Shown: positions 17,159-25,388, counted from the first letter of the stretch. The stretch: 64,000 nt of DNA from LMUY01 sp965199105 (GCA_965199105.1 CBDAQO010000002.1:4216001-4280000); one strand, 5' to 3'. A program made the numbers and translations. The notes: generated by a model not told the origin, from the sequence alone.

Positions 17159-18853
17159 TTAGTGGGCGGTGGCGCCCTCGGCTCCGATGCCGGTTTGGGC
17201 GCGGACGTATTGCGCCTCGAACCGCTCCGACTCGGCCAGGCCTTGGGCGCTATGGTCGGTCAGCGAGACCACGAAGCAGGCGATGAAGGCCAGCGGCATC
17301 GAGAAGATGGTGGGCGAATTGTAGGGGAAGATGGCGGCCGGAAAGCCCAGCACGTCGTGCCAGATGGACGGGCTCAGCACGGTCAGCCCGGTCGCCGTGA
17401 TCAGGCCGAGCCAGCCGCCGACCGCGGCTCCCCGCGTGGTCAGCCCCTTCCAGTACATCGAGAGCAGCAGCACCGGGAAGTTGGCCGAGGCGGCGATGGC
17501 AAAGGCCAGGCCCACCATGAACGCAACGTTCACCTTCTCGAACGCCACCCCGAGCAGGATCGCCAGCACGCCCAGCGCCACCGTGGCGATGCGCGACACC
17601 CGCACCTCCGAGCCGTCGCTGACGCGGCCGCGTCGCACCACGCTGGCGTAGAGGTCGTGGCTGACCGCGCTGGCGCCGGACAAAGTGAGCCCAGAGACCA
17701 CCGCCAAGATGGTGGCGAACGCCACGGCCGAAATGAAGCCGAACAGCGCGTCCCCGCCCACCGCCTGCGCCAGGTGGATCGCCGGCATGTTGCCGCCGCC
17801 GCGCAGCGCAGCCGCCGCGGTGAAGCCGCCGGTCGCCGGGTTGGCGGCAAATTGCGGGTTGGTGCCGACCAGCACGATGGCGCCGAAGCCGATGATGAAG
17901 GTCAGGACGTAAAAGTAGCCGATCAGCCCGGTGGCGTAGAACACGCTGGTGCGGGCGGTCTTGGCGTCCTTCACGGTGAAGAAGCGCATTAGGATGTGCG
18001 GCAACCCGGCAGTGCCGAACATCAGGCCGAGGCCGAGCGAGATGGTGCCGACTTGGCTGGAGACGAACGCGCCCGGCGCCATGATGGCGGCGTGCTTGGG
18101 ATGCACCTGCACCGCGGCGGCGAACAGCGCGGTCGGACTCCAGCCGAACTGGGCCAACACCAGCGCGGCCATCAGCGTGGCGCCGCCGAGCAGCATGATG
18201 GCCTTGATGATCTGCACCCAGGTGGTCGCCAGCATGCCGCCGAAGGTCACGTAGCAGACCATCAGCACGCCCACGAGCACTACGGCGTAGAGGTAGTCGA
18301 GCCCGAACAGCAGCTTGATGAGCTGCCCGGCGCCGACCATTTGCGCGATGAGGTAAAACGCCACCACCACCAGCGTGCCGCTGGCCGAAAGCAGGCGCAT
18401 CGGGGTCTGCTGCAGGCGGTAGGACACGACGTCGGCGAAGGTGTATTTGCCGAGGTTGCGCAGGCGTTCGGCCATCAGGAACATCACGATGGGCCAGCCG
18501 ACCAGGAAGCCGATCGAGTAGATAAGCCCGTCATAGCCGCTGCCATAGACCAGTGCGGCGATGCCGAGGAAGGAGGCGGCGGACATGAAGTCCCCCGCGA
18601 TGGCGGTGCCGTTCTGCCAGCCCTTGATGCCGCCGCCGGCCGCGTAGAAGTCGGCGGCGGACTTGGTGCGGCGCGCGGCCCAGTAGGTGATGAGCAGGCT
18701 GAGCGCCACGAAGGCCAGGAACAGCGCGATCGCGGTCACGTTCAGCGGCTGCTTCTGGGTCTGCCCGAGGTCCGGCCCGGCGGCATGTGCGGCATGTGCC
18801 AGCGCCAGCCCCGCCAGGAGCCAGGCTGGCAGGGCGAAAGCCAGGCGCCTCAC
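17159..18853 (-). CDS. actP: Cation/acetate symporter ActP
   Basis: 564 aa sodium:solute symporter (SSS family) with a cleavable-looking N-terminal signal (LLAGLALAHAAHAAG), then about 13 hydrophobic helices. ActP-type motifs: RRTKSAADFYAAGGGIKGWQ, NGTAIAGDFMSAASFLG, and GLGLMFGTAGLPHILMRFFT followed by VKDAKTARTSVF. Imports acetate and other short carboxylates. Immediately preceded by a DUF485 gene (ATGA overlap), the standard yjcH-actP pair. Malate synthase G at 48405 would serve acetate/glycolate use, but no acs is visible here. Confidence 0.93.
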   Translation of the reverse strand: MRRLAFALPAWLLAGLALAHAAHAAGPDLGQTQKQPLNVTAIALFLAFVALSLLITYWAARRTKSAADFYAAGGGIKGWQNGTAIAGDFMSAASFLGIAALVYGSGYDGLIYSIGFLVGWPIVMFLMAERLRNLGKYTFADVVSYRLQQTPMRLLSASGTLVVVAFYLIAQMVGAGQLIKLLFGLDYLYAVVLVGVLMVCYVTFGGMLATTWVQIIKAIMLLGGATLMAALVLAQFGWSPTALFAAAVQVHPKHAAIMAPGAFVSSQVGTISLGLGLMFGTAGLPHILMRFFTVKDAKTARTSVFYATGLIGYFYVLTFIIGFGAIVLVGTNPQFAANPATGGFTAAAALRGGGNMPAIHLAQAVGGDALFGFISAVAFATILAVVSGLTLSGASAVSHDLYASVVRRGRVSDGSEVRVSRIATVALGVLAILLGVAFEKVNVAFMVGLAFAIAASANFPVLLLSMYWKGLTTRGAAVGGWLGLITATGLTVLSPSIWHDVLGFPAAIFPYNSPTIFSMPLAFIACFVVSLTDHSAQGLAESERFEAQYVRAQTGIGAEGATAH

Positions 18854-19200
18854 CGCACACCGCCGGCCAACCGGGCCTCGAACAGCGGCGCCACGGGCTG
18901 CACGTCGCCCCGGATTTCGCGCGTCAGGCGGTCAAACTCGGTGTTGGCGCGCAGCACGTAGACGCCGGTGAGCACGATGGCAGCCACGATGACCCCGAGG
19001 CCGAGCGGGAAGGCCATGGTCAGCGGGCTGGGGCCGACCGGCTGGGCCACAAAGCCGTGGTCGAACGCGACCAGGAAGATGAAGCCCATGTAGATCACCA
19101 GCATGGCGGCGGCGAGGGTCCAGGCGAAGAGGCTGCGCTTGCGTGCCAGCTCGCGAAACTTCGGGTGGCCGGCGACGCGGGCCAGTTCGGTGGCGTTCAT
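18850..19200 (-). CDS. DUF485 domain-containing membrane protein (YjcH-like)
   Basis: 116 aa with two hydrophobic helices (about 26-48 and 62-85) and the DUF485 start VAGHPKFRELARKRSLFAWTL. It is nearly always encoded just before actP and probably assists the symporter, though its biochemical role is not established. The stop overlaps the actP start by 4 bases. The C-terminus (LTREIRGDVQPVAPLFEARL) is cytoplasmic and slightly long. Confidence 0.9.
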   Translation of the reverse strand: MNATELARVAGHPKFRELARKRSLFAWTLAAAMLVIYMGFIFLVAFDHGFVAQPVGPSPLTMAFPLGLGVIVAAIVLTGVYVLRANTEFDRLTREIRGDVQPVAPLFEARLAGGVR

Positions 19201-19299
19201 GGCGTTCTCTCCCCGCCGCGCCGCTACTGACGAGTGGCTGCAGCTATCGAAACGTTACAGGGAGGTAAACTCGCTGGCAAGCCGCCGGCGGACCGTGCG

Positions 19300-19878
19300 T
19301 CAGACGTATTTCAGCATGACGAAGCCCGCCACCGCCGCCACCGCGGCCGCCGCCAGCAAGGCGGGCAACTGGCGGTCGATGAAAACCCGCGCGCGCTCGC
19401 CGAACACCTTGAGCAGCGCGGCCCACAGCAGGAAGCGGGCGCCCCGCGTGACGATACTGGCGGCGACGAAGGTCGCGAAGTCGAACTTGGCCGCGCCGCA
19501 AGCGATGGTGACGATCTTGTAGGGGATCGGCAGCAGCCCCTTCACCAGGATGATGTAGAGCCCGACCTCGTTGAAGCGGGCCTGGAAGGCGGCGAACGCG
19601 GCTTCGTAGTGGTACAGTCGCAGCAGCGGCAACGCGACCTGGGTGAACAGCGCGTAGCCGATGAAGTAGCCCAGCATGCCGCCCAGCACGCTGCCGACGG
19701 TGGCGACCAAGGCGTAGAACAGCGCCCGGGCCGGCCGCGCCAGCGCCATCGGAATCAGCAGGGCGTCGGGCGGGAGCGGGAAGAAGCTCGCCTCGGCAAA
19801 CGCGATGGCGAATAGCCAGGCCGTCGCGCGCGGGCTGGCGGCGAGCCGCAGAACGCGCTGGTAGAGCGACCTCAGCAT
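19300..19878 (-). CDS. YqaA/DedA-like (SNARE-associated/VTT) inner membrane protein
   Basis: 192 aa. ATG at 19878 (MLRSLYQRVLRLA) is chosen; the longer frame upstream reads through the divergent promoter region. It has about five hydrophobic segments, with motifs of the YqaA branch of the DedA/VTT superfamily: FFPLPPDALLIPMALARP after an EASFF helix, VLGGMLGYFIGY, and KGLLPIPYKIVTIACG. DedA-type proteins are membrane proteins implicated in lipid flipping and envelope homeostasis; YqaA members are uncharacterised. It is divergent from the secreted-protein gene at 19988, and the 109 bases between them probably hold both promoters. Confidence 0.82.
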   Translation of the reverse strand: MLRSLYQRVLRLAASPRATAWLFAIAFAEASFFPLPPDALLIPMALARPARALFYALVATVGSVLGGMLGYFIGYALFTQVALPLLRLYHYEAAFAAFQARFNEVGLYIILVKGLLPIPYKIVTIACGAAKFDFATFVAASIVTRGARFLLWAALLKVFGERARVFIDRQLPALLAAAAVAAVAGFVMLKYV

Positions 19879-19987
19879 GACGGGTTCGGCATGTGCCAGC
19901 CCATGCCACGCCGGGCCGCAGAACTCAACGGCTGGATGCGGCGGCGCCACGCGGCTAACTTCGCGCCACCGCACACCCGAGGTTTCC

Positions 19988-20428
19988 ATGCGCCGTCCCG
20001 CCGCTGCCGCTATGATCGCCATCCTGCTTGCCGCGCCCCTGGCGACCGCCGCCCCCAAGCTCCGTTCCGACCCACGCCCGAGCGGCCCGCCCCATGCCTG
20101 GCTGTTCGGCACCTGGACCGGCGGGCTGTTCCCCGTGCTGGACGGCATGACGGCGCAGGATTGCCGCGCCCAGCCCACCGTCGTGTTCGCGCAGGACGCC
20201 GTGGCGCATGCCGCGCTGACCACACAGGGCATGCTGCAGCGCGTGATCGAAAGCGTGCGGACCTCGCCCACCGGTGCGGAGTTCCGCTTCACCCCGGACC
20301 AGACCGACTTGGGTGGGTTTGGCTGCGACGGCCCGGACGCCCTGCACGTGCTGCGCGAAAGCGAGGAGACGATCAGCTTCCCGAACTGCGCCGCCTTTCC
20401 CTATCCGCTGCAGCGTTGCCCGCGCTGA
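19988..20428 (+). CDS. Small secreted hypothetical protein
   Basis: 146 aa. ATG at 19988 begins a signal peptide (RRPAAAAMIAILLAAPLATAAPK). The mature protein has WLFGTWTGGLFPV early on, three Cys pairs' worth of cysteines (AQDCRAQ, GFGCDGP, PNCAAF, LQRCPR), and an ESEETISFPNCAAFPYP end. I do not recognise the family. It ends 22 bases before the FAD oxidoreductase pair and may be co-transcribed with them, but nothing shows a functional link. Confidence 0.7.
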   Translation: MRRPAAAAMIAILLAAPLATAAPKLRSDPRPSGPPHAWLFGTWTGGLFPVLDGMTAQDCRAQPTVVFAQDAVAHAALTTQGMLQRVIESVRTSPTGAEFRFTPDQTDLGGFGCDGPDALHVLRESEETISFPNCAAFPYPLQRCPR

Positions 20429-20450
20429 GCTGGCCGACTCCGCCCCGCCG

Positions 20451-21683
20451 ATGTCTGCCCTGTTCGACGTGGCCGTGCTTGGAGCCGGCCCCGCCGGCCG
20501 GGCCGCCGCTGCGCGCGCGGTGCAGGGCGGCGCGAAGGTGGCCGTCGTGGACTCTGGCCCGGTTGCCGCCTTGCCTGGCGCCACCGTGTTGCAGGGCTGG
20601 ACGGTCTGGGGCGTCAGCGCCGCGGCGGCCGGCAGCGGACTACCGTTCCGGCTGGATGCGGTGGCCGGCGACCGCGGGCTGAGCGTCCAGGCTCGTGCGC
20701 TGGTGCTGGCTAATGGCGCCGAGGAGCGGTTGCTGCCGTTTGCCGGGTGGACCCGGCCCGGCGTGCACGGCCTGGCCGAGGCGGCGACACTGGTGCGGTC
20801 GGAGCCGGGGCGGCGGACGGTCCTAGCCGGAGCGGGAGCCCTGCTGGCGGAGACGGCCGCCGCCTGCCTCGCCGCGGGCATGAACCTCATGGCCGTCGTT
20901 GACGCCGCCGCCGGGTCGGCCGCGCTGCCGGGCGTCCGTTGGCTGGCTGCCAGCTTCGTGGCGGGGGCGGACGGCGAGCCGGCGCTGGACCACGTGACCA
21001 TCGCCGCGCTCCATGACGGCGCTCGCCTGCGTGTTCCGTGCGACCTGCTCTGCGTGGGGTATGGCTGGCAGCCTGCCATCGAAGCGGCCGGCGTGCTCGG
21101 GGCCGCCATGGAATACGCCCCGCAGCGTGGCGGGTGGGCGGCGGTGCTGGACGGTGCCCACCGCACCACCGTGCCGGGCCTGTACGTGGCTGGGGCGGCG
21201 AGCGGGGTTGCGGGCGCGGCCGCCGCCGTCTCGGGCAGCGTGGCGGCGACCGCGGCCCTGGTGGATCTGGCGCTGCTGCAGGCGGAAGCCGGCCACCGTG
21301 AGCTGCAGGCATTCCTGCACGCCCTGGCAGCCGGCCGCGCCGCGCCGCCGCCACCGCTCGACCCGGCGTTGATCGCGGCCATCCCGCCCGACTGCGTCGT
21401 TTGCCCCTGCGAGGGCACCACCCGGGCGGACATCGATGCGGCGCTCGCGGCGGGGGTGCGGGACCTGAACCAGCTCAAGCAGTTCACCCGCTGCGGCATG
21501 GGCGCCTGCCAAGGCCGACGCTGCGGCACCGGCGCGGCCGCCCTGCTGAGCCGGCACAGCGGCCACCCGGAGGCGGCCGGGCGGTTCACCCCGCGCATCC
21601 CGCTGCGCCCGGTGAACCTGGCCGCACTGGCCGGGCGCTTCGACTATGCCGACATCCCCATCCCCAAGCCGGCGCCGATATGA
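20451..21683 (+). CDS. FAD-dependent dehydrogenase alpha subunit with BFD-like [2Fe-2S] domain (HcnB/OoxA/LhpE-like)
   Basis: 410 aa. The N-terminal dinucleotide-binding motif is VAVLGAGPAGRAAAARA. Further Rossmann segments are VLANGAEERLLPFAGWTRPG and DLLCVGYGWQPA. The C-terminal BFD-like domain carries four cysteines (CPCEGTTRADID and FTRCGMGACQGRRCG) able to hold a [2Fe-2S] cluster. This is the architecture of the alpha subunits of octopine/nopaline oxidase, hydrogen cyanide synthase and D-hydroxyproline dehydrogenase. It overlaps the partner DAO-fold subunit (ATGA). The segment after the first Rossmann strand is shorter than usual: the loop that normally holds GGQ(I/V) is missing between VVDSG and the LPGATV block. 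Substrate is not decided by sequence alone. Confidence 0.82.
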   Translation: MSALFDVAVLGAGPAGRAAAARAVQGGAKVAVVDSGPVAALPGATVLQGWTVWGVSAAAAGSGLPFRLDAVAGDRGLSVQARALVLANGAEERLLPFAGWTRPGVHGLAEAATLVRSEPGRRTVLAGAGALLAETAAACLAAGMNLMAVVDAAAGSAALPGVRWLAASFVAGADGEPALDHVTIAALHDGARLRVPCDLLCVGYGWQPAIEAAGVLGAAMEYAPQRGGWAAVLDGAHRTTVPGLYVAGAASGVAGAAAAVSGSVAATAALVDLALLQAEAGHRELQAFLHALAAGRAAPPPPLDPALIAAIPPDCVVCPCEGTTRADIDAALAAGVRDLNQLKQFTRCGMGACQGRRCGTGAAALLSRHSGHPEAAGRFTPRIPLRPVNLAALAGRFDYADIPIPKPAPI

Positions 21684-22798
21684 GCCAGCCCTTCGATTGC
21701 GCCGTCGTCGGCGCGGGCGTGATGGGGTGCAGCACCGCGCTGTTCCTCGCCCGCGGCGGCATGCGGGTGGCGCTGCTGGACCGCGGCCCGCTCTGCCGCC
21801 AGGCCTCCGGGGTCAACGCCGGCACGCTGACCCTGCAGATGACGCGCGCCGCCCTGGTGCCCTACGCGCTGCCGGCATGGCGCATGTGGCTGACCACCGG
21901 CGACTGGCTGGACGGCGGCGACGTCGCGGCGCGGGTGCGGCCCGGTCTGTCGGTCGCCTTCACCGAGGCCGAGGCGGCGATGGTGGAGGAGCGCGCCCGC
22001 CTCCGCCGCCAAGCCGGCGCCCCGATCGAGCTGGTCAGCCCAGCCCGGGCGCTCGAGATCGAGCCGGGCCTCAACCCGGCGCTGCTGCTGGCCGGCTACA
22101 GCCCGATGGACGGCTTCACCAGCGCCTACCTCACCGGCCGCAGCTTCCGCCCCGCTTTGCTGAACGCTGGCGTGACGCTGCTCGAACGCTGCGCCGTGGC
22201 AGGGGCCGACCCGGCGCCCGGCGGCGTCTGCCTGCGCACCGCCGCCGGGCCGTTGCGCTGCGCCCGCGTGGTGCTGGCTGGCGGAGTGTGGCTGGAGCCG
22301 ATGGCCGCCTGGTTCGGCGTCACGCTGCCGATCCGGACGCTGGTGAACCAGTTGGTGGTGACGGACAAGCTGCCTCCCGTGATGCGCAGCGTGCTGGGGG
22401 TCGCGTCGGGCCTGCTGTCGCTCAAGCAGTATGAGAACGGCTCGGTGCTGATCGGCGGCGGCTGGCAGGGGGTGGGGGACCGCGACGCCGGGCCGGCGAC
22501 AGTGGTGCCGGAAAACCTGGTCGGCAACGTGCGCCTGGCCGCCTACACCATCCCCGCCCTGCGCGACGCCCAGGTGTTGCGGAGCTGGCTCGGCCTCGAA
22601 GCCGAAACCGTCGACGCCATGCCGGCGATCGGTCCCCTGCCGGGCGTGCCAGGCGTCTGGGTCATCGGCTCGGTGCATTCGGGCTACACGTCGGGGCCTT
22701 ACATGGGCAAGCTGCTGGCGCAGGCGATGCTGGGCCAGCCGCCCGAGTTGCCGTTGTTTCCGCTTGAACGCCTGATGTCCCAGGAGGCCGCCGCGTGA
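21680..22798 (+). CDS. FAD-dependent oxidoreductase, DAO family (HcnC/OoxB/LhpB-like beta subunit)
   Basis: 372 aa D-amino-acid-oxidase-fold flavoprotein. FAD-binding CAVVGAGVMGCSTALFLARG at the N-terminus; ASGVNAGTLTLQ typical of the OoxB/HcnC branch; C-terminal GVWVIGSVHSGYTSGPYMGK closes the FAD site. ATG at 21680 overlaps the alpha-subunit stop, so the two are probably made together. Known relatives form heteromers that oxidise opines, glycine or D-hydroxyproline at the C-N bond. With the DapA-family gene 7 bases downstream, D-hydroxyproline or another cyclic imino acid is a sensible guess (inference). Confidence 0.85.
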   Translation: MSQPFDCAVVGAGVMGCSTALFLARGGMRVALLDRGPLCRQASGVNAGTLTLQMTRAALVPYALPAWRMWLTTGDWLDGGDVAARVRPGLSVAFTEAEAAMVEERARLRRQAGAPIELVSPARALEIEPGLNPALLLAGYSPMDGFTSAYLTGRSFRPALLNAGVTLLERCAVAGADPAPGGVCLRTAAGPLRCARVVLAGGVWLEPMAAWFGVTLPIRTLVNQLVVTDKLPPVMRSVLGVASGLLSLKQYENGSVLIGGGWQGVGDRDAGPATVVPENLVGNVRLAAYTIPALRDAQVLRSWLGLEAETVDAMPAIGPLPGVPGVWVIGSVHSGYTSGPYMGKLLAQAMLGQPPELPLFPLERLMSQEAAA

Positions 22799-22805
22799 TC
22801 CCTCG

Positions 22806-23738
22806 ATGACTCCCCTTGGTGACACGCCATTCCACGGCATCTACCCCAGCACCATCCTGCCGATGGACGCCGCCTTTGCCCCGGACTGGGACGCCTATGC
22901 CCGCCACACCGCCGACTGCGTGCTACAGCCCGGCATCGTGGGGGTGCTCTGCAACGGCCATGCGGGCGAGAACTTCGTGCTCACGCGCGCCGAAAAGCAG
23001 CGCGCCGTGGCAGTGACCGTGGCCACCGTGGGCGCCAGCCGCATCGTGGTCGCCGGCGTGAACCAGGAAAGCAGCCTGGAAGCCGCCGCCGAGGCGCAGG
23101 AGGCGCGCGCGGCGGGAGCGGATGCCGTGATGGTGGTGCCCCCCAACAGCTTCGCCCTGGCGCAGGACGGCGAGATGGCCGAGCGCCACCACCGCCGGAT
23201 CGCCGAGGCCGTGCCCGGCCTGCCGCTCTTCCTGTTCCAGGCCAGCGTGGCAGCCGGCCGCATGGCCTACCCCCCCGAGGTGCTGGACCGCCTGCTCGCC
23301 ATCCCGCGCGTGGTGGCGATCAAGGAGGGCGGCTGGGAGGTCAACGGCTACGACGCGCTACGCCGCCGGGTCAAAGCCCGCTGGCCCGGCGTCGCCGTCA
23401 TGGCCAGCGGCGACGAACACCTCCTCGCCTGCTACGCCCACGGCTCGGACGGCAGCCTGGTCTCCCTAGCCGCCATCATCCCACACGAAATCGTAGCCCT
23501 CGACGCCGCCATCCGCCACTCCGACCTCGCCACCGCACGCGCGCTGCACGAGCGCATCGAGCCCTTGGCGGAGGCGATCTACGGCACCCCACCAGGCGGC
23601 CGGGCAACGGCGCGGATCAAGTGGTGCCTGGCCGAACTCGGGCGGATTCCATGCGCTGCGGTGCGGCCGCCGGTTGGGGCGGTGACCGAGGCGGAGGCAG
23701 CGATGCTGCGTGGGGCGCTGGAGCGGGCGGCGGCTTAG
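22806..23738 (+). CDS. Dihydrodipicolinate synthase (DapA) family aldolase/dehydratase, not a true DHDPS
   Basis: 310 aa TIM-barrel class I aldolase. The Schiff-base lysine is visible in VVAIKEGG. Two DHDPS hallmarks are changed. The pyruvate-binding GTTGE motif reads CNGHAGEN, and the catalytic Tyr of the LYN segment is replaced (LPLFLFQAS). It therefore belongs to another branch of the superfamily, such as 1-pyrroline-4-hydroxy-2-carboxylate deaminase (LhpC) of hydroxyproline catabolism. That would suit its position right after the two FAD subunits. A gamma [2Fe-2S] subunit, an epimerase and a semialdehyde dehydrogenase are not seen nearby. Confidence 0.85.
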   Translation: MTPLGDTPFHGIYPSTILPMDAAFAPDWDAYARHTADCVLQPGIVGVLCNGHAGENFVLTRAEKQRAVAVTVATVGASRIVVAGVNQESSLEAAAEAQEARAAGADAVMVVPPNSFALAQDGEMAERHHRRIAEAVPGLPLFLFQASVAAGRMAYPPEVLDRLLAIPRVVAIKEGGWEVNGYDALRRRVKARWPGVAVMASGDEHLLACYAHGSDGSLVSLAAIIPHEIVALDAAIRHSDLATARALHERIEPLAEAIYGTPPGGRATARIKWCLAELGRIPCAAVRPPVGAVTEAEAAMLRGALERAAA

Positions 23739-24274
23739 GGTTGAGCTGGGAATCCTGGTTACGACCCCAAATCGGTTGTTCAGTGACTTGGCGTCTCTGA
23801 CCGAAATAGGACATCGGTCACGATGACGGTGCGGCCGCTTTGCGCCTCATTATGGTCATTTAGCGCAATCTTCGAACTAACCAAAATCAGACGTTAGCCG
23901 CGCCGGGCACGACCAAAAATCCAAAGAATTCAGAATATGGGTCGGGCTGATCGACGCGGCGGCCACCGACGTGAGTATGTCGCGTGATCGCCGGGCGGCA
24001 GCGGTAGCAGCCCTGCGCCGGCGTCAGCAGATCGCCGCCAATGGGGCGCGGAAGTTCGCCATACAGGGTGAGCGGCGGAAAAAGTAAGCCTACCGTCCGG
24101 CGCTTGGCAGGCGTGAGGCGGCGGCACCGCGCCCACGCACAACTGACGCCTGGCCCGCTTATGGAGACGGGCAAGCCCATGAAATGGCGATCAACGAATT
24201 TGCTTTGAGCACCTTCGCGTGTCAGAAAGATCTAAACCTTGACGGACAGGCTAGCGGGCGGTAGGATGAGATTA
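23739..24274. other. Intergenic transition into the retron island
   Basis: About 535 bases between the DapA-family gene and the retron RNA. G+C content falls along the stretch. It holds a short inverted repeat (GACCG and CGGTC around 23803-23823), a GGCCGCTTTGCGCC stretch resembling degenerate intergenic repeats seen near 30311, and one small possible reading frame (23977-24087). No tRNA or clear attachment site is visible. The retron promoter should lie in the last 100 bases, but I cannot mark -35/-10 boxes with confidence. Confidence 0.4.
23977..24087 (+). CDS. Possible 36-aa basic peptide, or gene remnant
   Basis: ATG-TAA frame encoding a very basic helix-forming peptide (MSRDRRAAAVAALRRRQQ, then a short basic end RKK). 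The open frame extends further upstream without a good start, so it may be the C-terminal remnant of a decayed gene. No family recognised and no clear ribosome-binding site. Included only because the composition is not random. Confidence 0.2.
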   Translation: MSRDRRAAAVAALRRRQQIAANGARKFAIQGERRKK

Positions 24275-24437
24275 CACTTACGCGTTAAGTGCTCAGCTAG
24301 CTGGACACTTAGTTTGGCGTTTCGCCGAACTTCATTTGATTGGTCAGTTTTATTCGTCGCGGAAGAGCGCGGGGCCTTATCGCCTACGGCCGCTCCGCTC
24401 GATAAAACCCCACGCTCTTCCGCGACTTAGGTAAGTG
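24275..24437 (+). ncRNA. Retron msr-msd noncoding RNA
   Basis: Immediately upstream of the effector and reverse transcriptase, as in retrons of the Ec86/St85 kind. Visible elements: (1) a1/a2 inverted repeats closing the RNA, CACTTAC (24275-24281) with GTAAGTG (24431-24437), extended after a GCG bulge by TTAAGT with ACTTAG (one G:U); (2) after a1, AGC/TAGC trinucleotides (24295-24301) that could supply the branching guanosine; (3) an msr hairpin at 24312-24330, 8-bp stem with a UUU loop; (4) a long msd hairpin at 24356-24426, with a perfect 14-bp outer stem (24356-24369 with 24413-24426) and inner pairs GGGG/CCCC and TTATCG/CGATAA. The RT would copy msd into branched msDNA. Exact 5' and 3' ends are estimated. 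Confidence 0.85.
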
Positions 24438-24473
24438 ATTCTAGGCGGCAATCTTCCAGAGATTGTCGAGTAT

Positions 24474-25388
24474 ATGGATGCGGGCACAATTCGCGTCTAC
24501 GCTCCATCCCCGGCTATATTCCTTTGCGGTGGCCCCGTAAATGCTTCTGCGTCTACCCCACCATCTTTAAGAGACGCATTTCTGCGGCTTCAAACGAAAG
24601 CCCCTTTCTCAGAGTATAAAATATTATTAGCTGAAGACTTAAATGCCTTTTTCCCCAGAGGATCTTATCAAGACATTCTGAGTTTTGAATCTGACATAGC
24701 TCAATTGTCTGAGTTAATAATTCTTTTTTCAGAAAGCTTTGGAAGCGCCGCAGAAATGGGCGCTTTCTCAATGGTTCCGGAAATCGCCTTAAGGCTTCTT
24801 ATCGTTATAGATGACAAGCATTATTCAATACAATCATTTATAACACTTGGTCCAATTCGGTATCTCGAGAACGAATATAAAGGTTCATCGGTCTGCGTCA
24901 TAAATTTAGCAGACCTGAGCATTCGAAGCATATCTGATCTATCTACACTAAATACTAACTCTTTTTCTGGAATTCTAGGTAATGCAATTGAAGCTAGGAG
25001 AAAGCTAAAAATTGAGAGAACCACCTTTGATTCTAGCAGAAATGGGCATTTGATAAAGCTAATAGTAGGACTTATTCAGCACTACGGGTCTTTGACAGAA
25101 GAAGAGATCGAAGTACTTCTATACTGCTTTGAAATAAGCATAAAGAACTTTAGAATACCAGATTTTCTTTTGTGTGCTGAGTTTCTGGGTTGGATCATAA
25201 AGGACAAGAGGGGCATAAATACCTTTTACTCTGCTAGAGCTGCTAAAGAGGCCGTTCAATACAAGCATAAGCTTAGCGGCCCCGTTGTTGACCGGGTTAG
25301 GTGGCGCGCGGACGTTGTGGAATATTGGAGGCAAGATGACCCGGAGCGCTTTAGCAGTATAACATTTGCTAGGCGTTCAACCCAATGA
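24474..25388 (+). CDS. Retron St85/Ec86-type effector, nucleoside 2-deoxyribosyltransferase-like protein
   Basis: 304 aa. The N-terminal NDT-like domain matches the Ec86/St85 effector motif by motif: IFLCGG (residues 15-20), LLAEDL (about 51-56), LFSESFGSAAEMGAFS (84-99; Glu94 is at the catalytic-Glu position of the family) and SFITLGPIRYL. The C-terminal half is helical with a winged-helix look (HYGSLTEEEIEVLLYC) and is probably DNA-binding. In studied type II-A retrons this protein is the toxin, a nucleotide/NAD-targeting hydrolase held inactive by RT-msDNA until a phage disturbs the complex. ATG at 24474 is preferred; GTG at 24435 falls inside the a2 repeat of the RNA. Codon use is AT-rich and unlike neighbours, so it was probably acquired. 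Its stop overlaps the RT start (ATGA). Confidence 0.88.
   Translation: MDAGTIRVYAPSPAIFLCGGPVNASASTPPSLRDAFLRLQTKAPFSEYKILLAEDLNAFFPRGSYQDILSFESDIAQLSELIILFSESFGSAAEMGAFSMVPEIALRLLIVIDDKHYSIQSFITLGPIRYLENEYKGSSVCVINLADLSIRSISDLSTLNTNSFSGILGNAIEARRKLKIERTTFDSSRNGHLIKLIVGLIQHYGSLTEEEIEVLLYCFEISIKNFRIPDFLLCAEFLGWIIKDKRGINTFYSARAAKEAVQYKHKLSGPVVDRVRWRADVVEYWRQDDPERFSSITFARRSTQ

Noticed and set aside
22806..23738. dapA of lysine biosynthesis
   Set aside because: The GTTGE motif and catalytic Tyr are changed, and the context is catabolic flavoenzymes.
23887..24180. Minus-strand 97-codon frame in the gap before the retron
   Set aside because: No ribosome-binding site, Pro/Arg/Cys-rich, no motif; composition resembles noncoding DNA.
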